From Ulota crispa (lineage: Eukaryota; Streptophyta; Bryopsida; Orthotrichales; Orthotrichaceae): a DNA stretch of 64,000 nucleotides. The stretch spans positions 18,022,358 through 18,086,357 of the forward strand of contig OY987244.1 of NCBI GenBank assembly GCA_963920765.1, in the 5' to 3' direction. This document shows positions 1-10,804 of this stretch, one piece after another (position 1 is the first letter of the stretch; every line of letters begins with the position of its first letter). A program made the translations under genes and the position numbers. A model generated the notes under the pieces. The model had not been told where the DNA came from. It searched no databases and worked only from the letters and a program-made list of their open reading frames with translations.

Positions 1-769
1 AAGTTGAAAGTGGTGGAGGAGACAAATTGAGCCATGGAAACCACGGTAAACTTGGAGGTGGCAAAGAAGTGTTTGAACTAGGGGGAGGAGTTGGATTCAA
101 CCATGGGAATTCTGGTAGATTTGGAGGAGGTGGAGGAGTAGTTGGTGGCGATGATGGAAGAATATTTGGAGGTGGTGGAGGTGATGCATTTAGCCATGGA
201 AACAATGAAAAGCTTGGAGATGGTGGTGGAGAAGTTGGAGGTGGTGGAGGTGATGGATTTAGCCATGGAAATATTGGTAAATTTGGAAGTTTTGGAATAG
301 TAGAAATTGGAGGTGGTTGACTAGTAACTAGATGTGCCGATGAAGGTGTTGGATTAAGCCATGGAAATAGTGATAAGCTTGGAGGTGGTGGGGAAGGGAT
401 GTTGTTTAGAAGCATTTGATTATTTGCAATTGGAGATGTGTACACTTGAAAGGTTTTAGTTTGAAATAATTGTCTAAATGAAGGTCTTGATCTAGAAATC
501 AGTGAATACAATGAGATTTTTCTATTAGTCTTTTGAATAAATTTTGAACTAGGATGCATTCTTGATCCATGGAGAAGTGGACGTAAAGATAATTATGGGA
601 ACCTTGATTGAAAACCAAAGACTGATGTATGTGGGCTCTTGGGTTTTTGAACAATAGATGTACTTTCAAAAAGATCTACATCAATGGTTCTTTTACTATC
701 TGTCCAAATTAATAAGATGCTCCAAATAAAAGAAAAGAAAATGAGCTTTGGCCATTGTTTTTGATCCAT
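1..769 (-). pseudogene. Secreted proline-rich protein gene, 5' part (runs off the left edge; one in-frame stop)
   Basis: Read on the minus strand from an ATG at 769-767, the frame stays open to base 1 except for one TAA at 595-593. The first 25 residues (MDQKQWPK, then a hydrophobic run ending LLIWTDS) look like a secretion signal. After the stop the same frame gives about 197 more residues. From about base 400 down it is proline-rich, with repeats of the form FPWLN-x-(S/T)PPPPP at 364, 268, 199, 106 and 37, all in phase. This composition is typical of plant extracellular or cell-wall proline-rich proteins. The opposite strand reads as glycine-rich SHGN repeats, but that frame has no signal peptide and also meets a stop, so I prefer the minus reading. 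The stop may make this a pseudogene; translation could also begin at the downstream ATG near 559. An intron removing the stop would be implausibly short. The 3' part lies outside the window. Confidence 0.6.
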
Positions 770-3572
770 TAGAAAATAAATGAAATTTTCTTGAATGTAT
801 TAATAGTTTAAAAAGTAATTAATATAGAACTTGTGCTTGCATAAATAAAGAGTTAGTTGCATTGAGTATATGTTTCAGCAGTGTGGGCTTAGATAGGAAA
901 ACGTGTTTTTGAAAATTGACTATTTTTTTACTAACACTAATTAAATGGTGAAATCTTGATGTAGCAATGTTGGAACCTGAAATGTGCAAAGTAATCACAT
1001 CTTAGCTTGTTGTAATATGAAATGACAACTTGCTATTGCAAACTAAAAGCATCATCAAAAAATCAAGTTTGCCATCACAATTTGAACGTTTTAAGAGCCA
1101 TTTAGGTTTTCTATGAATTCAACATAATGATAACTTGAGAAGGTAACATTTCATTGAAGCAAATAGTTTTGTTTCTTTGCTAAGATACCGAAGATACATA
1201 AGCAAAATTGAGAATCACTAACAAAAAATTTCAACTATACTATCATGCAACATAATAATAAATAGAATCAAATAAAATTCTAGAAATTCAAATATAGAAT
1301 TTTCATTAAAAAAGTCATTTGGGTGTTGAAACTAAGATCATAAATGAAAGAACTATTGGAAATGTGTGGTTCCAATCTTACAAAATTAAAACACATGTAG
1401 AACTATGGCAAATATGATGTGAAATTTAATGAGTTTCTACATGTTGTAGTACCTAAAAAGAAACTCAAGCCAAAAAATACAAACAAATAAAAGTCAAAAT
1501 TTTGAATAATTATTGTACAAGATATTTAAAAAGTTCTAATTTGTTAACTAATGGAAACCATTCATAGTTATATAAATAAATCATTAAAATAAACCTTTAA
1601 AGGATGTAGAAGTTGAATCTTTCACTTTTCATTTCTTAGCCTTTTTTTTCCTTCTCACCTCATTTGACACAACCAAGTTTTTCTTCTAATTGCTATTATG
1701 TGAAGAAATACACATTTGTAGGCTTACAATCAAAAAATCAAAAACTGCCAGTGCAAAACACTATTTTCCTATAAATATAATGTACAAACCAATGCAAAGA
1801 TGTTGTTGCTTTAGTACAATGTGCCCTAAATATAAATATCATGTGCATAGTAGAACTCACCTCACTTTAATTCATATATTTCAACCAAAAACATTCTCAA
1901 CTTTACTATACATCTTGCACCTTATTTTAGTACATGTTGCTCTCAACATTTGATACTAATCACAACTAATGAGTTGATCATGCACTACTAGAATTTAAGG
2001 GAGGTTGCAATATTTTCAACATTGTTCTTTCCATTCAAAAAAGTTCTAGTGCATGTAAAAGCAAAAAAATGTCTTACTAAAAAAATCTAAAACAACATAT
2101 TGGTACATGTATTGCATATTGGCATCTATCTTGCCTTTGCAAACAAACCATGCAAACACTTTTAATTCCAACAAACTATTAACATTGAAATTAGCATTTA
2201 TCTAGCCTCACCACCAAATAATGAAAATACTTTCAAAACATAAAACTATTAGTTTGTTTACCAATATTGTAGTGTTGCAAAAGGGGGATAAATCCTAGTA
2301 TTGGTGCCAGGGCAGTGTATTCCAAAACTGTTCGAATGGGACCCAAATCAATTATATTACTAAAATCACACTGACCTTTGTAATATCACATCTAGTCATC
2401 TATAATATCACATTTTGTGATACCTTTTGAAGAATTATTGAAATTTCTACTTACATTCATTCTATTTAACATATGAAAATCCTAATAAATTCTTAATGAT
2501 GAATGCGTAGAGTTGCAAGCTCCAATTGCTAGTAACCTTGAAAGACACAATTATTTCTATGAAGTGTATGCATTCTGTGCACTAGAAACTGTAGAATTGT
2601 TAGGGACATCAAGCAGAACTATATGTAGTGGAATATGGAGAACTCCGTAGACAAAAATACAAAGAAATACCCATAATAGAGCATTGAAGAACTATGTGAG
2701 AAACAAAAGAATGGACTAGAAGTTACCTGGCCCTTTTGCAATCAGAAAGTCCTAGATCCCCTTGCTACAGGAATAGATGGTAGGAGAGAGGGCTTCTAAA
2801 TACTGAAGGAAAGGGTGTACACTTCCTACATTTGGGCCCTACAACTGGCCCTCGCATCCTCACTTACCTACCCAAACGGTAGAATAGTTGAAAAGTAGGT
2901 GATCTGTATCACAAAACATGGCCATTCCTTTGCCTTTTTTGTTTTTATTTTTTATCGTTAATTATTATTTTTTATTTTCACTTTTTAAACTGCGGTAGCT
3001 CCAAGCTAGAAGTGGAGGCTGTCACTTCTAGTAAAATTTACATAATGTTTTGGTTATATTGATAGCTAGAAACAATTTTTTTGTGATTCCTAATAAATAT
3101 TTTCTGAAATCTGGCAACGAATTACGTCCCAAGCAAGAGTTTGTCAAAAAAACTGGCAACATTTAGTACACAATTCAAAAAAGAAAAGAATATGGTTGCC
3201 TCCTTCATGAAAACATATAAAACCAGCCCTAGTATCCTCACCCACCTACATGAAGAGTGTAGCTAGCAGTCTATTTGCAAGCAGCAGGGTGATATTGAAT
3301 AATTATTGGCTCTGGACCAATGACCGGGGATTTCCGAAAAATAATATAAAGTCGACTAAACAAAATGACAATAAAAATTGGTTAAAATTTGAATTTATTG
3401 GATAAGAACTAGCCAAATTTCAAAATATATGTAATTATAGTGTAAATATGTAATCAATATTTTGAGCATGCACTAAAAATATTAGTTAAAGATGAGAAAT
3501 GTTGGATTTTTATCAATAGAGCTCAAAATCTCCTTAAACAATGCAATGAACTTCAAGAAAGGAGGCTTTGCA
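770..3572. other. AT-rich intergenic DNA, no gene seen
   Basis: No sustained open frame, splice-supported exon or clear transposon end was found. Short pyrimidine-rich and poly-A runs are common. It lies upstream of the proline-rich protein gene, so its first few hundred bases should include that gene's promoter, but I see no decisive motif. Confidence 0.5.
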
Positions 3573-4226
3573 TTAACCCCTCACCACCCAAGGGGACCAA
3601 AACTGTCCACCATGCTTTTTAATTTGAATTTTTTTTACTTTTCTTAAAGATAAATTTTTGTGGTTATTTTTTTAAATTATTCTTATTGAAGTCTTGTTTT
3701 AGTATCAAAAATCCGATTTTGAAAATGAATGATTATGATTTGTCTTTTCAAGATTTTGTGCAAGGGTGTCCATTGCAAATCTTCACTTTCTAGTGTTGAG
3801 AGCTCTTGCAAATGAGCCTCAAGTACACTAGAACTTGAAGAAACAATCACATTAGAAACTTAATTTAAAAAGTTGTAGAGTAGATTTTAAGAAGCTGTAA
3901 ATTGATTAGGGTTACGCATGTTGTACTTTACATACTTGTATTTTTTTGGTATCCTTAATTATAAATTTGAGATGTGAAAAGAGGATTGAAAGACTTCATA
4001 TCGCTTTCACAGTTTTAACACCCTCTTGATCAAATGTTATAATTTTTCAATCCATAAGTGATATAGTTGTGTTTTCTTTTGCTATGTGATCTCTAACATA
4101 TCTAGTTTGAATTTGTACAATGACAGTTTTTTTTAAATGACGCAACTTATCAAAATGCTGCCATTTTGTTAATCCAAAAGCACATTCTAAGATACCGAGG
4201 AACGTTTGTGGGCGGTGAGGGGTTAA
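3573..4226. mobile_element. piggyBac-like non-autonomous element (TTAA-flanked)
   Basis: The element is bounded by TTAA on both sides (3573-3576 and 4223-4226). Its ends are inverted: CCCCTCACCACCCA on the left and, read from the right, CCCCTCACCGCCCA. A TTAA target with CCC...GGG termini is the hallmark of piggyBac transposons. No transposase frame is present. In reverse complement, its interior matches the outer element at 19316-21019, for example the stretch around 3780-3835 against about 20770-20850, and 4009-4140 against 19380-19530. It therefore belongs to the same family of about 650 bp. Confidence 0.75.
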
Positions 4227-4232
4227 GAGAAG

Positions 4233-5173
4233 CTACCTTAATCCTTGAACATCCCAAAGGACCAAAAGTGTCCTCACATGATTTCAAAGGCTTGCTCAAG
4301 GCATTGGATTTAAGTTTTTTGATCTTGCTATAAACTACATGATCAAGGCATTGAAGTGGTGCATGCAAGTGGAATAATGGTGAGACAAGCCAAATGTTGT
4401 ACAAGTACCTCAAGAGCCTCAATTGGGTGAAACATAATATGGGGTGTGGTGGCAAGCAATGTCTTACATGTTGCAACTGGTCAATATACTGCAAGGAAGC
4501 AGTGTCAATTGAACATTTTTTGTCAAATAGGTCACCCTAATTCGGACACTTTTTTGTCAATTTGGACATATTTATATTCAAAAAAATTTAAGTTTGGATA
4601 TTTTAGTAAATTCGGATGTGTCACTACACACAATTTTTCTTGTAGTGATATACCCCTTGCAAGTTTCCTTGCGTGCGCTTTGTAGAAGTAGGAAATTCAC
4701 TAGCAAGGGTTCAAGTATGTTCCAAACCCTTGTTGGAGCAATCCTCACCAATTGTGCCAGTCATTGTTTTTTGTGTAGTAGCAAATTGAAGCCCTAAACC
4801 TTAACATACAAAGAAGCAAAATTTTCAATTATTTGCAAGTGTGTGCATTCACATCCAATCTTGCTACTCACAAAACTTGAGATTAATCAAGGGCTTATAA
4901 AATTTTGTAAAAATCATTAAATAGCAACTACCTGCCAAAAAATGAGATCTGGCATCACATGTTGTTTGATCAACTGTTGTAATCTCTCATCTCCCACAGT
5001 CAATTGTTCCCAAAATTTGCAAGTTGTTTTCCAAGAAGGTTTTCCACTATTCACAATTATCACTTATTGTGAATCATTGGATTGACTAAGATACAATACA
5101 TCAAAGTTGTAGGTCTCCCAAAACCTTAATTTTGATGAAAATAGCCGAGGCACTCCGGGGTTAAGGAAGTTAG
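4233..5173. repeat. Copy A of a 1-kb dispersed repeat
   Basis: This stretch is homologous over most of its length to 58013-59140. Shared landmarks include the CACATGATT start, the segment ending GGTGGCAAGCAA, and the segment around AACTTGAGATTAATCAAGG. Copy A starts at a TTAA (4233) and ends at GGGGTTAA (5170-5173), so it may be another TTAA element, although its terminal repeats are poorly preserved. Short open frames on either strand inside it are chance frames of the repeat. Confidence 0.6.
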
Positions 5174-6942
5174 AGTAGATATCTTACTTGAAAATTGAGC
5201 TAGTGTTCTAAGGACAGAACCTTTAGTAGCTTAGCTACCTGTTTTGCAAAAAGTCAAAACTATTGTTGGTGATGGCTTGTGTTGGCAATTAATTTTATGT
5301 ACACTAAATTTCATATTTAAATTATTTTGGACTATCCAAAGAAATATAAGCCACGTCACAAGAAAAAGAGAAATTGGAGATTTTTGTATACTTGTGGACT
5401 TTATAAACAATATGGAGAGATATCTTGATACGGGGCCAATCCATGTTTGGAGAGTGTATTTCTAAAGGAGGTGAATATCATCACAAAGAACTCCCAACCA
5501 TTGTGGTCATATATAGTCCAAATTTGCATTCATTTAGGGTTTTTTTGTTTTGATCATGGTAGAGCAACTTGCACCCCAAAATGCACGCAAATAAGGAAAA
5601 GTTTGATAAAATTAAACAAAATCAATGATATGTGCACATTCATCCATATAATTTATTGAAATCAGTCACTTTCATTCAAATTTTGGCAAACCTAGTGTTT
5701 CCATAGAGAGACTTTTGGTGATTTCATCCACTTTTTCAATCAATTTTTTTAGTGTAATGGTTGTCAATGTCATTTTGAGAGACAAATTTTTGCTAAGAAA
5801 AAAAAAAGCATTCATTGTCCGAAATTAATCAAACATGGCCTCTAATGGCAAGATTGGTACATTTGTTGAATGAAAAATTTAATTATTGGAAAACTTTGAC
5901 ATTATAAGGTTACCAAATCATAGATGTTTCATGAAGCTTTTGGAATCCAAAGGTTCAATAACTTATTTCTCAAAAACATGTGATATTTTTGTCCACAAAC
6001 CAGTCACACACGAAGGAGTAAGACAGAATATCCACAAATCAAAGAGAACGTACTATTTTTGTTGGGCACAAATTATATTTTTGTTGTTTTATTATCAGGT
6101 AGTGCAGACAACTCTATATATCTGTATTTGTATCTGTATCTGTATCTGAAAATCCACATTCTAAAAAGCATTGTGAACCATCATGTTTTTAAATATGTAT
6201 TGATTTTGAACAATTACCAAATTATTGTGGTTTGCACTCTTTTAAATATCAGTTTTGTTGTGAATAAAATTAATTGTTAACGTCCTTTCTTGCTAACTCA
6301 TGGAACACATTCCTCTCACAAGGTGAAGCATAAATTAAAGAATAGCTAGCAAATATTTCTCTAATCTTAGATTTTTCCTTGAATGCTTACAAATTATTAA
6401 GAGTAAAGTTTAACCAGTAACCATTATGTGGGTAATATGACCATGTAAACATTTATTTTAGAGCTTCACAAGGTTGGGAATTCTTTTTCATGTACTTTAA
6501 AACAAGTATTCTGCACACACTTTGCGTTGTGTTTTTGTAGTTTCTAATGAATTTTTTGGAGGCCTTTTGCCCTCCCTTTCACTACCTTTTCTTCTCCCTC
6601 CCCCTCTTTTTGAATTTTAAACATTGGATGACAAATAAACACCCAATGCTTTATAATACAAATATAGGCCCAAAAAGAATTACATCTATTCTTTCTCCAA
6701 GAAAAAGACAATTATTTTGTACTGCGTAGCAATAACCAAATCACTTTGCTTTCAGTATAAAAGCAAAACATAGTATGAATGCCATGTTTAACTAAATATG
6801 AATAGTGAAATGTCCAATAACAATAACCTTAAAAAGATTTGGAGATACAACACAAAATTTTGGGAGATCTATCGTGATTTTGATGATGTATTGGGAGGTT
6901 TTCCAGCGATTTACCTCAAAATAAAGAGATCTCCCACTGTTT
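5174..6942. other. AT-rich intergenic DNA, no gene seen
   Basis: No coding or transposon signature apart from a short microsatellite at 6117-6147. Small open frames here have no homology that I can recognise and no splice-linked partners. Confidence 0.5.
6117..6147 (+). repeat. Microsatellite, TATCTG hexamer
   Basis: About five near-perfect tandem copies of a TATCTG/TATTTG hexamer. Confidence 0.85.
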
Positions 6943-6944
6943 TA

Positions 6945-8519
6945 CAGTGACTCACAAAACTGAGTCAGTGTTTATTGTTACTTAATGTAATTTGTCATAT
7001 CAAGTGCATTAGTAAATATTTTCAAGATTAAAGGAATTTAAGTACCTACTAATGCAAGGAAACCTCAAAAAAAATTTTGCAAAGGTGAATGAGATATTTC
7101 ATTTCAAAGGAGAGTCACTCACTAATTTACTTTTGGTCTTGCATGTCTATATCTCCATCTCCTCCTTATATTAACAATATATTATTGAACTTAAATTTAG
7201 TTGTGAGTGTTATAAGTAGGAAAGAGTGTTTCTACTCCTTCCCTAATAGTATATTGCACTTTTAATTATTCCATAACATGATAAGGCAATTATTTAAAAT
7301 AAATAAAATAGTGTAATATCAATGCTACAAAACAAGAAAATCACAAAAATGTAACAAAATCGTTGTTGTTAGTCAGTCTTATGTTGAGAGAATCCAAAAG
7401 AAATGTCTTTTTTATACTAAACAATTTATAGAAGGATAATCAACTAAAATTTTAAACCACTTAGGGATGGTATGTGTGAGAGTAATGACGCATAGAAGAT
7501 TTATTATTGCTCCAAAATCATTCAAATTAATTAGGCAACAATATAACAATGAAATGAGTGTCCAGACAAGGCAATGTGCATTGAATTTGCAAGTTAAAAG
7601 GCTTTATGTGAAGAAGAAAAAACCATTTTTTTCAATAACAATATTTAAATTTGTTTAAATTTACCAAATCTCTTGAAAATTAGACTACTGCAAATCGGAA
7701 GCAAGTGATTTTTTGAGATGAGACTCTAATCAATCATTTTTGCTTAAATGGTTGTTACTAATGTTGGGATTGAGACAAAGAGGGTCTTATAGATTGAACA
7801 ATGAAGAAAAGTGTGAAACATGGAAAAGGTTTTACAACAGTCTGGGATTGCAAAAGTGCAATTAGAGTTGGTTTGATTTGCAAGTTAGAAGGTACAATAA
7901 ATCAATATGTTTGTTGTGAGGTATTAGAGACTAATCTCTTGATGATGTTTTTTCAAAGTATGGCATAGATGCATCTAGAGTCATTTTTCAACATGACAAC
8001 AATCTGAAACATACAACAAAAACAATGAAAGAGTATTGTTCAAATAACTTTTCAATGTTTTAAAGTGACATACTCATTCACCCGACTAAACCCTATAAAA
8101 CACCTATGGGCAACACTAAAACGGGAGCTCAATTGTTAATCAACATGTCCAAAGGGTCTTTTAAAATTGTGAGAGCATGGGTTTGAGATTTTCCACTCTA
8201 TTACTTCCATTGAGTGTGAGAACCTTTATGAGAGCATGCCACAAAAAGTGCAAGCAATTGGTTATGCATAGGGCAAGTAAATTGATTTTTGAGTGTGTAT
8301 AGACACACAAGTCCAAAACTGAGTCAATGAGGGGTTTGATTTCAAAATTTAGTGCTTCCATATATTATGTGTATTTTTTTTATAGTTTCCATGTAAATAA
8401 TCAATAAAGCTTCTACTTTTGGAAACAATTTTTAACCTATTGGATTGTTCATTCCATGTGATAATATTGCTTATTTAATGAAAAATATCCAAACACTGAC
8501 TCGGTTTTGTGAGTCACTG
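6945..8519 (+). mobile_element. Tc1-like DNA transposon, decayed transposase, well-kept ends
   Basis: The element is 1575 bp and flanked by TA duplications (6943-6944 and 8520-8521). The terminal inverted repeats are about 29 bp and start CAGTGACTCACAAAAC; they differ at one base. Inside, on the plus strand, degraded transposase pieces appear in the expected order: a helix-turn-helix and linker region ending in VKKKKPFFS (about 7467-7635); a WGC-region counterpart at about 7840-7920; VIFQHDNNLKHTTKTMKEY, which matches the Tc1 QxDNxxxHT block (about 7980-8040); an HSPDxNPIKHLWATLKREL block (about 8075-8135) with stops where L and N-P-I flank; and a C-terminal ENLYESMPQKVQAIGYA block (about 8219-8270). 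The SPDLNPI(E) signature places it with Tc1-like DD34E elements rather than the DD39D mariners usual in plants. The final acidic residue is K here. Stops and frame changes make the transposase non-functional. Confidence 0.9.
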
Positions 8520-8779
8520 TATATAGTCAAAAACCATATAAAAGGTCTCAAAGGCCAAAATTGCATGAACAATCCATATATGTATTAAAATAAACATGGC
8601 ATATAGAAGTTTATTAGGTTTGTGAAAAGTATTCTACATACTCTCGAGTATTTAACAAAGCTTAAAGCGCTACTAGTACATTGTTAGGGGAAGAACAAGG
8701 CAACTAAATGGCTAAGGTATGAGGTTCATAAACCGACCATCTAAGGGATGAAATTGAATAGTCAAAGAAAACAATGTAC

Positions 8780-9224
8780 CTCATGCGTGATGCTGATCAA
8801 CGATGCACCAAACTCTCTTGCATCCTTAACACATTTCTCTACATCGGCTTCAGCGATCAATACCAGTATGGCTTTCATAAGAGCGGTCTTAACTGGAAAT
8901 GATTAATGCATTTGTTAGTTCCTTGCTTTAACAAAACCAAACTTAGAATGCAACACTAGAATTAGGTTAACTAGAGCTTTTACCATACGGTTCGATGTAG
9001 TCTGGCAAGTCTAGCATAAACACACAATATAGTTTGTGTTCTGAATTTGAGCCCCTGGAGCCGCTGTCGAGCAGCAGCCACTCCTGCACGCATGTATCCC
9101 ACTCCCACTGCACGCCGATGTCAAAACAAATAGAACCACTCTTGACGATAGAGAGACCCACTCCTCTAAACTTATAACAGAGCAAAAGAATCAAAGCCAA
9201 GAAAAATAAAAACCAAATCGCCAT
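8780..9224 (-). CDS. Unrecognised membrane-anchored protein, first two exons or gene fragment
   Basis: Exon 1 runs 9224-8984 and exon 2 8892-8780. They are joined by a clean GT-AG intron (TATG|gtaaaag ... ttccag|TTAAG) that keeps the frame, giving 118 residues. The ATG has a good context (ACCATGGCG). The protein starts with a hydrophobic segment (residues 2-17, AIWFLFFLALILLLCY), followed by a mixed alpha/beta-looking region (GLSIVKSG, FMLDLPDYIEPY) and a helical second exon (LIAEADVEKCVKDARE). Exon 2 ends HE|gtacat at a plausible donor. I find no convincing third exon before the Tc1-like transposon that ends at 8519. Composition is more GC-rich than the flanks, as in the real genes here. It could be the start of a gene cut short by transposon activity, or a captured fragment. 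I do not recognise the family. Confidence 0.5.
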
Positions 9225-9732
9225 GGTTACTCCTTCAGGATCGAGCAACAAACGTAAAGAAACATAAACAAACAAGTAAGCTTAGCGCAGCGCAATGTGA
9301 AGTGCCATGGAGTGAAAAGACGAAATACCAAATTACGCAAGGTGACATTGCAACGCAATCTGTGTTGGAGGTCGGTGGAAGAGGAAGTTGAGCTCTGTTC
9401 ATCCATCCGAGAGATTTTGAACATCTCATTCTTCATCTATTAATTTTTGGTTATTGTACCAATTGAATGATGCACATTCTCAAAACTACTTCCCACTTGA
9501 AAAATGATTTTGCAATTTATTTTTTCAAAATTCTAGTGATACAAGAAAGTATACAAACTGATTGTAAATAATTTTCTTCTAAAATTATCAGTATATAGAA
9601 TATAAATAAACAATTTGGGGGAATTCCGAGCCTATATGGTTCAAAGTTTAAACCATAAATTTTTTTGGGTTTAAAATCCAATATAGCATCTTCCACAAGA
9701 CTTCTTCATATCAAAGAATTGAGTCAAGGTGC

Positions 9733-10140
9733 TTAGAGCATCTCCACCAGGCCAGGCAATTTTTGACTTGTAAGAGTAAGTTGCAAGGGTCCGGGGAGGC
9801 AAATATGGCCGGGTCTACTTCCCAATATCCACCAATGTCACACTGGCCGGGAGTCAACAGTTGCAATGAGCAAGTTGTGTGGCCCTTGTTTGTGCAAAAA
9901 AGTGGCTTTAATGCCAGTGACTAGGAGCAACCTGGCCAAATTAAGACTGAGGGGCCCAAGACAGGAACTAGAAATCCAAAAATAGTCTGCATGAACCAAG
10001 ATTTCAGCTTGCCAAAAAACTTGATAAGCCCAAGAGCTCCCCATCCCTAGAGCACTGCTTGGCGAGGCCAACGCCAATGAGTTTCTTGCCTTCCAGCCTT
10101 GCCACCCCCTGGTTGGAGTCAGCCGGTGGAAATGCTCTTA
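9733..10140. mobile_element. Harbinger/Tourist-like element 1 of a three-element chain
   Basis: The element proper (9736-10137) is flanked by TTA on both sides. Its ends are inverted: GAGCATCTCCACC on the left and, from the right, GAGCATTTCCACC. A three-base TTA duplication is typical of PIF/Harbinger elements and their Tourist-type MITEs. It has no transposase. Its right TTA is also the left TTA of the next element. Confidence 0.75.
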
Positions 10141-10661
10141 GGGCATCTGTAATGGTCACCAAGAAAACTCCTAGCAAGGATCCCAATACTTTAGTCCGGT
10201 CTTTTAATAGATAAGGAATTTTACCATAAATTTTTAATGATTTGAAGGGAATTGAAAATGTTATTGTGAAAAGGTAATAATATTTGGGTTTGGACATTGC
10301 ATGATTTAGATATATCTCATCAAATGTTAGCTAACTTCCAAAAAACTTAAAGGCCCCTCCAAATCAAGCCTAAATAAGGAAATTTTTGCCAACCCCTTTA
10401 CAAAAATTTCTTTATTGAGATTTGATTTGGAGGGACCTCTAAATTTTTTGGAAGTTAGCTAACATTTGATGAGATATATGTAAATCATGCAATATCCAAA
10501 CCCAAATATTATTACCTTTTCACAATAATGTTTTCAATTCCTTTCAAATCATTAAAAATTTATTAAAAATTTATGGTAAAATTCCCTGTGTATTAAAAGA
10601 CCAGACTAAAGTACCAGGATCCTTGCCGGGAGTTTTACTGGTGACCATTACAGATGCCTTA
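10138..10661. mobile_element. Foldback Harbinger-like element 2 of the chain
   Basis: This is a long palindrome (10141-10658) with arms of roughly 240 bp, starting GGGCATCTGTAATGGTCACC and ending in its complement. It is flanked by TTA at 10138-10140 and 10659-10661. The arms stay highly similar through the middle. Short minus-strand open frames in it are chance frames. Confidence 0.8.
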
Positions 10662-10804
10662 GAGCATCTCCACTGCAGCATGTAGGCTGACCCGGAACAC
10701 CCAGCTTCACAAATTAAGACCCATCATATCACGATCTGATGGCTCTAAATTCGTGAATCTGAGTGTTCCGGGTCAGCCTGCGTGCTGCAGTGGAGATGCT
10801 CTTA
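10659..10804. mobile_element. Short Harbinger-like MITE, element 3 of the chain
   Basis: A 140-bp element (10662-10801) with ends GAGCATCTCCACTGCAGCA and its near-perfect complement, and a second inner inverted pair around TGACCCGGAACACCCAG. TTA flanks both sides, and the left TTA is shared with the preceding element. Confidence 0.85.

Noticed and set aside
27-320. Plus-strand glycine-rich frame with SHGN repeats at the left edge
   Set aside because: The opposite strand gives a signal peptide plus proline-rich repeats in one longer frame, while the plus frame lacks an ATG start and also meets a stop. It is most likely the antisense reading.
8161-8361. 66-codon minus-strand frame near 8.2 kb
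   Set aside because: It lies inside the Tc1-like element, opposite the C-terminal part of its transposase remnant.
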